The notes under the pieces are model-generated. The model was not told where the DNA came from and made no database searches. It worked only from the letters and a program-made list of their open reading frames with translations. A stretch of 64,000 bases of DNA from JBBSDP01 sp038240605 (GTDB taxonomy: Bacteria > Planctomycetota > Phycisphaerae > Tepidisphaerales > Tepidisphaeraceae), in assembly GCA_038240605.1 (NCBI GenBank), contig JBBSDP010000001.1, forward strand, positions 198,808 to 262,807. Direction: 5' to 3'. Shown here one piece after another: positions 24,344 through 31,559 of this stretch (position 1 is its first letter; the number at the start of each line of letters is the position of its first letter). The position numbers and the translations under genes are program-made.

Positions 24344-24693
24344 GGACCGATCGGCTGCTGCTCGGCGATATGCTGGAAGCGATCGGCGAGGTCCTTTCGA
24401 CAACGCCCTCAACGCGCGTCGAGTTTGACGGAGACAAGCTCGTCCGATCTCACGTCCTCCGTAACATCCAGATCATCGGCGAAGTCGCCTGGCGGTTGTC
24501 GCCAGCAGTCAAAGATGCTCATGCCGAAGTGCCGTGGCGCGCCATTGCCGGCATGCGCCACGCCCTGGTTCATGATTATTTTCAGGTCGATTGGGATGCC
24601 GTCTGGTCGGTTGCCCAACAGCATATGTCAACGCTCGAGGCGCAAGTCGAAGCGATACTCGTCGCGATTCCGCCCGATCCCAACGTCTCGTAA
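24340..24693 (+). CDS. hepT: HepT-type HEPN ribonuclease toxin (DUF86)
   Basis: About 117 residues, all helical. The RNase motif R-H-A-L-V-H-D-Y (R-x4-H-x-Y) is intact, and it is followed by FQVDWDAVWSVAQQ, as in HepT. The Tyr of this motif is the AMP acceptor for MntA in studied systems. The family N-terminus RTDRLLLGDMLEAIGEVL points to TTG 24340 as start, overlapping the mntA stop; ATG 24304 would add 12 unrelated residues. The pair looks complete and probably functional. It ends 10 bases before the convergent smc stop. Confidence 0.87.
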   Translation: MRTDRLLLGDMLEAIGEVLSTTPSTRVEFDGDKLVRSHVLRNIQIIGEVAWRLSPAVKDAHAEVPWRAIAGMRHALVHDYFQVDWDAVWSVAQQHMSTLEAQVEAILVAIPPDPNVS

Positions 24694-24702
24694 GACCGCA
24701 CC

Positions 24703-27700
24703 TCACGCCGCTGCTTGTTCGTTGATTCGGCCCTGGCTGTCGACTTGGTCGAACTTCACGGCCACGCGCTTGCTCACGCCCTGCTCCTGCATGGTGACGC
24801 CGTACAGGATGTCGGCGATCTGCATCGTGCGCTTGGAGTGGGTGATGATGATGAAGTGGCTCTGCTCCAGGAATTCCTGGACGATCAGGTTGAAGCGCTG
24901 GTTGTTGGCCTCGTCGAGGGCGGCGTCCACTTCGTCGAGGATGCAGAAGGGGCTGGGCTTGCTTTTGAAGATGCTCATCAGCAGCGCGACGCAGGTCATC
25001 GTCTTCTCGCCGCCGGAGAGCTGGCTGATCGAGACCGGCTGCTTGCCGGGGGGACGGGCAATGATCTCGATGCCGGCGTCGAGAATGTCGACGCGGCGGG
25101 CGACGACGGGCAAGGGCTCGCCGTCGGCGCCAAGCCGCGGCTCGCCGGCGGGCCTGGCATCGTCCAGCTCGGTCTCGAGGTAGATGTCGGCCTTACCGCC
25201 GCCGAAGAGCTTGCGGAACATGCCCTGGAAATGCTCGCGGACGGCGTTGAACGTCTTCTCGAAGCGCTCGCCGCTCTCGCGGTTGATCGTGTCGATGAGT
25301 TCCTCGAGCTGCCGCTTGGACGCGGTCAGATCGGTGACCTGGCTGGAGAGGAACTGCTGGCGCTGCTCCAGCTCCTCCAGCTCGCCGATCGAGTCGAGGT
25401 TCACGTTGCCCAGGCGATGGATCTTGTCGCGCAGCTCCTTGATCTCGGTGGCGACGGCGTCCCAGTCGGCCTCGCCGGGGTCATAGCCGGCGCCGCCGTC
25501 GTCGCTGAGGGCGCGGTACTTGTGGGGCAGGTCGAGCTGGAGTTCTTCCATCGTGCGCTGCACAAGAGTCTCGAGTCGGACGCCGGCCTCGCCAATCTTC
25601 AATTGAAGGCCATGCAGCACCTGTTCGAGCTCGGCATGTTCACGGCGAAGCTCTTCCACCTGGCCGGTCAGCTCCTGCACCACCCGCTCGGATTCAGCGA
25701 CCTCCACGGTGAGCGATTCAACGCGAGCTGAAGCTTCCTGCTGCTGGGCGAGCAGCGATGCTTCCGCGGCGCGGGCGGCTTCCAACTCCCCTTCCACGTC
25801 GCCCTGGCGGGAAACGAGCGCATCGGCGGAACGCTGGAGCCGTTCGACCTGCTGCGATAGCTCGGCCCGGGCGGCGGTCTGGCGCTGCACCTGCTGCTGG
25901 CTGGCAAGCTGCTTTTCCTGGATCTGGCCGAGCAGGACGCGGGCGGCGGTGAGGCGCTCGCCGGCGTGGCGGAGCGTTTCCGCCAGATGCTGCCGCTCGG
26001 TGGCCAGCGTCTCGACGCTCTGCTGGCGCGCGGCCTGATCCGCCTCCATCGCATCGCGCTCGCGGGCGCGTTCCGCCTCTTCGGCGACGAGCTTCTCGGC
26101 CTGCCCGAGCAGCGACTGAAGCTCGCGGTCGAGGACTGGCAGCTCACGCTGAAGGGCCGACTGCTTGTCGCTGTTCTGGGCGATTCGGCTCTCCAACTCC
26201 ACCTTCTGGGTGTTGGCTTTGTAGACGTCGTTGCGCAGCGCGTTCTGCTGCTCTTCCAACGCGCGGGCGGCGGCATTGCCGTCGGTAAGCTGGCGGGTGA
26301 GCTGCGCGATTCGCGCATCCACGTCGGCGATCTGCTGGTCGAGCGCTTCCAGTTCCGAACGCCGTGAGATCAGCCCCATGGCCGCGGTGAAGGGGCCGCT
26401 ACGGAAGGTGCCGTCGGCCTCGATCACATCGCCGCCCGGCGTCACGTATCGGTAGCCGGCGGGGCCGTCGCGGTAAAGCGCCACGGCATCAGCCAGGGCA
26501 TCGACGACGATCGTGCGACCGAGGAGATGCTGTGCCACGGGAAGGTCCTGCCGGTCGAAGCGGACCAGATCAACGGCAAAACGGATGCTCTGCGGGTGCT
26601 GGTTCCAGTTGTAAGGCGCGGTCGAGCTCGTGGCATCGGCACCCCGCCCATGATCTTGCATCGGGCCATCGTGCATGGGCGAGGCGCCCATGCCACCTGA
26701 ACAAATGCCTCCCACAAGGCGGTCGAGGCAGAGGATGCTCACGCGGCCTTCGATCTCTTCGATCGTATCGTGCGCCGCCAGGACAGCGGCGGAATCGTCG
26801 GAGAGAAGGAGCTGGTCGCGGCCATCGAGGGCGGCCTCGATCACATGGGCGTGCTCGACGTCAACGCGGAGCACGTCGGCCACCAGGCCGCGCACGAACG
26901 AAAACCGCTGGTCGCGCTGGCGGAGGACCGCCTTCACGCCCTCACTGACCCCTTCTCGCTTCGCTTCAAGATCCACCAGCAGCTTTTGTCGGGAGATCAG
27001 TCCGGAGCGGTGCTCCCTGGCGACTCCGAGGTGTTCGCTGAGCTGCTCGATCTGCCGGCCCAGGTGAGCGGCTTCCTCGCGCGTGGCGTCGAGGCGGGAC
27101 TGACGCTCGATCATCTCCGCAATCGTCGCATCGAGCGTGACCTGCATCTGGTCGCGCTGGGACTGGAGACCTTCGGCCTCGGCGATCACGGCATCACGCC
27201 GGCCGCCGAGTCGCTCCTGCTGGGCGACGATGTTCCGCCGTTCGATGTCGATCGCGCCGAGCCGGCTGTTGACAGTGGCGAGCTTCCGCATCAGGTCGAG
27301 GATCGCTGCCTTGTGCTGTTCGAGTTCCCGGCTGAGCGCGCCTTCGCGGACCTGGCCGTCACGAAATTCCTGCTGCTGCTGTTCGATCTGCTGGCGATGG
27401 GACTCCAGCTCTTCGGTCAGCAATGCCAAAGTGCGCGTTTCGGTGGCGAGGGCTTCATCGAGCGCCGTTCGACGGGACTCGAGCTCCGCGCGATCGGCGG
27501 CAAAGGATTCGATCTGCTCGGCCATCTGGCGAAGCTGCTGGTCGGCGTACTGCTGGCGCTGCCGCGCCGACTGTAGCGCCGCACCGGCCTGGACGAGCTC
27601 ATATTCGAGCTGCCGGCGACGCTGCGAGCGGGCATCGAGCTCCTCGCGACGGGCGGTGAGCTGCTCCTGACGGCTGCCGAGGTCGCCGGCCGCATCGTCG

Positions 27701-28479
27701 AGGCGGAACTGCGCGTCGTCGCGCTCCCCGCTGAGCTGGGTCACATGGGTGTGATGCGTGTGATATTCCTGGAGTGCGTAGGTGAGTCGCAGCTCGGCGA
27801 GGCGGTTGGCGTGTTCCTGGTAGGTGCGGGCACGGCCCGCCTGAACCTTCACGCCGCGCAGCCTTCGCTCGACCTCTTCGACGATGTCGTGGACGCGGAG
27901 CAGGTTCTGATCGACGCGCTCCAGCTTCCGCTGCGACTCCTTTTTTCGGGCCTTGAACTTGCTGATGCCGGCGGCCTCTTCGAAGATCAAGCGGCGTTCC
28001 TGGGGGTTGCTCTCCAGCAGCGCGGCGACGCGCCCCTGCTCGATGACGCTGTAGGCGTCGACGCCCACCCCGGTATCGAGAAACAGCTCGCGGATGTCCT
28101 TGAGCCGGGCAATGCTGTTGTTGACCTGGTATTCGCTTGTGCCATCGCGGAACAGACGGCGGCCGACGGAGACCTCGTCCAAATCGAGGTTCAGCGTGCG
28201 TGCGCCATCAGCGCGCTTCGGATTATCGAAGACGAGCGTGACCTCGGCCATACCGGCGGGCTTGCGCCCCCCCGAGCCGTTGAAGATCACGTCGAGCATT
28301 GCCTCGCCGCGCAGGCTCTTGGCCGACTGCTCGCCGAGGACCCACTTAAATCCATCGACGACGTTGCTCTTGCCGCACCCGTTGGGTCCGACGATTCCGA
28401 TGATGGGCGAATCGAAGAGGAACTCGGTACGGTCGGCGAAGCTCTTGAAGCCGTGTAGAATCAGCTTTTTCAATCGCAT
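24703..28479 (-). CDS. smc: Chromosome segregation protein SMC
   Basis: A 1258-residue condensin ATPase that loops and organises the chromosome. The N-terminal head has the Walker A GIVGPNGCGKSNVVDG (about residues 27-42). The C-terminal head has the signature ISQLSGGEKTM and Walker B PFCILDEVDAALDEANNQRF. Long coiled coils (about 165-500 and 680-1060) flank the hinge. In the hinge, residues about 595-617 (SGGMGASPMHDGPMQDHGRG and on) are encoded by a 67-base dispersed repeat, an insertion not expected in SMC. ATG 28479 has GGAGGA upstream; an in-frame extension to 28617 is rejected. Confidence 0.95.
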   Translation of the reverse strand: MRLKKLILHGFKSFADRTEFLFDSPIIGIVGPNGCGKSNVVDGFKWVLGEQSAKSLRGEAMLDVIFNGSGGRKPAGMAEVTLVFDNPKRADGARTLNLDLDEVSVGRRLFRDGTSEYQVNNSIARLKDIRELFLDTGVGVDAYSVIEQGRVAALLESNPQERRLIFEEAAGISKFKARKKESQRKLERVDQNLLRVHDIVEEVERRLRGVKVQAGRARTYQEHANRLAELRLTYALQEYHTHHTHVTQLSGERDDAQFRLDDAAGDLGSRQEQLTARREELDARSQRRRQLEYELVQAGAALQSARQRQQYADQQLRQMAEQIESFAADRAELESRRTALDEALATETRTLALLTEELESHRQQIEQQQQEFRDGQVREGALSRELEQHKAAILDLMRKLATVNSRLGAIDIERRNIVAQQERLGGRRDAVIAEAEGLQSQRDQMQVTLDATIAEMIERQSRLDATREEAAHLGRQIEQLSEHLGVAREHRSGLISRQKLLVDLEAKREGVSEGVKAVLRQRDQRFSFVRGLVADVLRVDVEHAHVIEAALDGRDQLLLSDDSAAVLAAHDTIEEIEGRVSILCLDRLVGGICSGGMGASPMHDGPMQDHGRGADATSSTAPYNWNQHPQSIRFAVDLVRFDRQDLPVAQHLLGRTIVVDALADAVALYRDGPAGYRYVTPGGDVIEADGTFRSGPFTAAMGLISRRSELEALDQQIADVDARIAQLTRQLTDGNAAARALEEQQNALRNDVYKANTQKVELESRIAQNSDKQSALQRELPVLDRELQSLLGQAEKLVAEEAERARERDAMEADQAARQQSVETLATERQHLAETLRHAGERLTAARVLLGQIQEKQLASQQQVQRQTAARAELSQQVERLQRSADALVSRQGDVEGELEAARAAEASLLAQQQEASARVESLTVEVAESERVVQELTGQVEELRREHAELEQVLHGLQLKIGEAGVRLETLVQRTMEELQLDLPHKYRALSDDGGAGYDPGEADWDAVATEIKELRDKIHRLGNVNLDSIGELEELEQRQQFLSSQVTDLTASKRQLEELIDTINRESGERFEKTFNAVREHFQGMFRKLFGGGKADIYLETELDDARPAGEPRLGADGEPLPVVARRVDILDAGIEIIARPPGKQPVSISQLSGGEKTMTCVALLMSIFKSKPSPFCILDEVDAALDEANNQRFNLIVQEFLEQSHFIIITHSKRTMQIADILYGVTMQEQGVSKRVAVKFDQVDSQGRINEQAAA
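26630..26696 (-). repeat. 67-base palindrome-ended element inside smc
   Basis: On the minus strand the element begins GTGGCATGGGCGCC and ends GATGCCAC, so its ends are 7-base inverted repeats (GTGGCAT/ATGCCAC). It is read in frame through the SMC hinge. The left part matches the dispersed copies at 14894-14917 and 52694-52753. Confidence 0.8.
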
Positions 28480-28668
28480 GGGCGAGCGGTCCTCCATGAC
28501 CGGTTTAAGTTGTCGAGCCGCCTCACGATTCTGAAGGTTGTCGAGGCGATTGCAAGGCTTTGCCCTCGTAAAACGAGTCCTAGGCACATTCGGGCACGCG
28601 AGAAGTCCGTTCCCCAATCATTGAACGGTGGGCCGAGCCCACCCCTGCATGACCCTGCGCTCAACGCG

Positions 28669-30567
28669 TCATTGCGGGCGGCCCGTGAACAACGCCGGAT
28701 CGCTGGCGGCCGGTGCGGCGGTGTCCGCGGTCGCGCGGGTCGTCGGCCCGTGATCGGCGGCTGGCCGCGGATCGGCCTGGGGACGTCCGCCCTCGATGCT
28801 GGGCGTTCCGTAAATGGCGGCCTGAAGCCGTGACGGATCCTGGAGGACGAACGACGCCACGGCGATCTGCCCGTCGCGAACCGCGGTCAGCTTGTGCTGT
28901 TCGCTGAGCGACTGGAGGATCGCGACAATCTCGCAATAGCTGAAATCCATCGGCTGCTCCTCGGGCGCCGCGATCCCGCCCAGACGGGCGACGATCTCCC
29001 CGATGTCCGGATTGGAGAGCATCTTGACCGGACGTCGCGCCGTGGGATCGCGATAAAAGAGCGTGAGCGTATCGTTGATCCCCGATGAGATGCTCAGCCG
29101 GTTATTCATCGCGGTGAAGGTGATCGGGGTATCGATCCGCGCGGTGGCGCCGATGATGCCGATGCGCGGCGTGCCGGAGCGGGTGGCATAAATGAGCGGC
29201 GGGCCGTGCGACTTGACGATGTCGAGGATGAACTTCTGGTTGTCCTTGCGCTCGGTGATCACCTGGGAATAGACGGTGTTGTCCCGGTCGCGGGCGAGGA
29301 TGCGGTACGCCTCGATGCGAACCAGCGCCTTCTCGCTGTCGAGCAGCTCGCGGAGCATGTGGTCCACGGCCGCCGAGTGCGGCAGGGAGCCGAGCGTCTG
29401 GACGGCATTGAGCTGGTACGGGTTGTCGGACTGGCGGGCGATCTCCAACAGCGTCGCGTGGGCGGCGCCGGATGGGTCGCCGATGCAGGCCGCGGCGCGG
29501 GCGGCGGCATACTGGACGTCGTGCTGACGGCTGACCAGCAGTGGCGCGACGAACGGCAGCGCGGGCGGCCCAATCCCTTCCCAGCAATACGAGATGTCCA
29601 TCAGCGGGGCATCGGGCTGTTGGGCGGCGGCGGCAAGCTGGCGGGCCTTGGCGGCGGCAAACTCGGGAGAGGCGTTGAGATACGTGTGCAGCGCGACGCC
29701 GACGAAGTGCTGCCAATCGGTGTTGTAGAGATAGGTCGGAACGAAGAGGGAGACGAGGCCCTCATCGTGGGCGGAGGCCACCTTGGGATCGCCAAAGCGG
29801 TTGATGATCCGCTGCTCGATTGCGCGGGCGACGCTGGTCTGCGGCTGACGAAGCTGGAGGAGGATCGGGCGATCCATGATGGCGAGGCCGCCGTCCATGA
29901 TCACGCCCGCGCGAAGCCCGGCCCTGGCGGCGCCGGTGGGGCTCTGGTTGGCCAGCAGCGCGTAAGCGGGATTGACGAAGACGAAGCCCTTGGCCTCGGC
30001 GCGGGTATTGACCCCCTGCCCCGAGAACGGGTTGGCGGTGCTGGTGCCGCGCTCGCCCAGGTCCATCAAATAGAGTTGACCATGGGCCAGGCTCGATGTG
30101 GCGGTGCCGCGGATCGCGCGAACGATCACGTCAAACGTCTGGCTCTTTCGGATCCCCGGCGGCAGCAGCCCTTCCACCTGCACGATCGCCACGCGGTTGT
30201 CGCGCAGGACGGTTTCGGGAGACATGTTCTCGTAGCCCGGCACCAGCTTGCTGCCGAAGCCGCGCTTGTACATCTCCTTGATCATGAACTGCTTGACGAC
30301 GGTCGGGGCCAGCTCGTTGTTGCCGGTGTGATCGAGGTTAACCGCCAGACCCCACCCGGAGACCGGAAACGGCTCGACGTTGCCGACCTCGACGCGCTCG
30401 TAGATGGTGCCGACCATGAAGTCGGGCACCTTCTTGGCGCCGACGTTGGGGTAGCGGGGCTCGGCCTTCTTCGCGACCTCCGCCTTACGCTGGCAACCCG
30501 GACAAAGGGGCAGCGTCAGCAGCAGGGCCGCCAGCGCGGGCAGGAGGAGACGTTGGAGTCGGTGCAT
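28669..30567 (-). CDS. FlgI-like (P-ring fold) lipoprotein with HEAT-type middle
   Basis: A 632-residue exported protein. The leader ends in LTLPLCPGC, giving lipid attachment at Cys25 (or Cys22). Residues about 55-300 resemble flagellar P-ring protein FlgI: VEPFPVSGWGLAVNLDHTGN, NRVAIVQVEGLLPPGIRKSQ, TFDVIVRAIRGTATSSLAHG. Residues 300-430 have repeated helical units (ARAAACIGDPSGAAHATLLE; MLRELLDSEKALVRIEAYRI). The C-terminal 60 residues are Pro/Ala-rich and disordered. No other flagellar gene is nearby, so a role in a ring other than the flagellar P ring is possible. Confidence 0.72.
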   Translation of the reverse strand: MHRLQRLLLPALAALLLTLPLCPGCQRKAEVAKKAEPRYPNVGAKKVPDFMVGTIYERVEVGNVEPFPVSGWGLAVNLDHTGNNELAPTVVKQFMIKEMYKRGFGSKLVPGYENMSPETVLRDNRVAIVQVEGLLPPGIRKSQTFDVIVRAIRGTATSSLAHGQLYLMDLGERGTSTANPFSGQGVNTRAEAKGFVFVNPAYALLANQSPTGAARAGLRAGVIMDGGLAIMDRPILLQLRQPQTSVARAIEQRIINRFGDPKVASAHDEGLVSLFVPTYLYNTDWQHFVGVALHTYLNASPEFAAAKARQLAAAAQQPDAPLMDISYCWEGIGPPALPFVAPLLVSRQHDVQYAAARAAACIGDPSGAAHATLLEIARQSDNPYQLNAVQTLGSLPHSAAVDHMLRELLDSEKALVRIEAYRILARDRDNTVYSQVITERKDNQKFILDIVKSHGPPLIYATRSGTPRIGIIGATARIDTPITFTAMNNRLSISSGINDTLTLFYRDPTARRPVKMLSNPDIGEIVARLGGIAAPEEQPMDFSYCEIVAILQSLSEQHKLTAVRDGQIAVASFVLQDPSRLQAAIYGTPSIEGGRPQADPRPAADHGPTTRATADTAAPAASDPALFTGRPQ

Positions 30568-30706
30568 GGTGCGGGCCTCCAGAGATTATCGGACGAAGCA
30601 GCGGAACGTCTTGAGCGGGCGTGTGGCGGTGACCGCACGGCAAACTTCGCGCGGGTGCTTTTGTTTCACTTCCGGGGGGAAACATTCCTCCGCTGAAATA
30701 CAACGT

Positions 30707-31414
30707 TCAGCCGGGGCGAACGTTCGATTCTGTCTCCGCAGGGGAGTCGGAACGGCCGGCGGGAGGCAGTGGGGGCTGCTGGACGGCGTCGCCCTTTGCC
30801 TTGCCGGCGCGGGGCTTTTTCGCCGGCTTCGGACGGCTGGCCGCGACGTCCGTATGAGAATCGGAAGGCTCCGCCGCTCCGTGGCCATTGCCGGCCCGGG
30901 CGCGTCCCCCCGGCTCCAGGAAGAGGCGGCCCTGCGTGGGATCTTCGAAGCGCTTGGCGTCGATCACCGCCCGCGCCTCATCCATCAACTCCTGAACCGT
31001 CTTAAACTGCTTGTAAACGCTGGCAAAACGCACATAAGCGACCTGATCGACCCGGCGCAGCCGGTCGGTGACGAGTTGGCCGACGACCGCGGTTTGCACT
31101 TCCCGGTCGTAAGTGCCGTACACCTCTTCCTCGACGTCATCGGCGATACGAAGCAATTCCCCTTCGGGAACCGGCCGTTTGAAGCAGGCGCGCTCCAGCC
31201 CGACGAGCAGCTTGGCCTTGTCCCAGGGAACACGCCGGCCATCCTTCTTTACGACCATGAGCCGGTTGGGCTGCTCGATGCGCTCGTATGTGGTGAACCG
31301 CTTGTTGCAACTAAGACACTTGCGGCGACGGCGGATCGACCGGCCCTCGTCGCAACTACGCGAATCGATGACGTGCAGGCTTTCCTTTTCGGCGTTGCAG
31401 AACGGGCAGCGCAT
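30707..31414 (-). CDS. nrdR: Transcriptional repressor NrdR with long C-terminal tail
   Basis: A 235-residue protein. Residues 1-46 are the zinc ribbon (C3, C6, C33, C36; MRCPFCNAEKESLHVIDSR; RRRRKCLSCNKRFTTYERIE). The ATP-cone follows (VVKKDGRRVPWDKAKLLVGL to about 140). NrdR senses ATP/dATP and represses ribonucleotide reductase genes by binding paired NrdR boxes. The usual length is about 150 residues; here about 80 more residues follow (from GRLFLEPGG), rich in Lys, Ala and Pro and likely disordered. No ribonucleotide reductase gene is in the window. Confidence 0.93.
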   Translation of the reverse strand: MRCPFCNAEKESLHVIDSRSCDEGRSIRRRRKCLSCNKRFTTYERIEQPNRLMVVKKDGRRVPWDKAKLLVGLERACFKRPVPEGELLRIADDVEEEVYGTYDREVQTAVVGQLVTDRLRRVDQVAYVRFASVYKQFKTVQELMDEARAVIDAKRFEDPTQGRLFLEPGGRARAGNGHGAAEPSDSHTDVAASRPKPAKKPRAGKAKGDAVQQPPLPPAGRSDSPAETESNVRPG

Positions 31415-31559
31415 GAACCGGAAAAATACCGTTTTTCTGACGAAAACGCAAAAACTAAGGCGAAATCGATGGCCTGCGATACTTATTCAGCCCCGCAGCC
31501 TCTTCAAGATACCAATAGAGGCGGATCACTGATGAGGTTGTTGATCGGTGCGACTCCTC

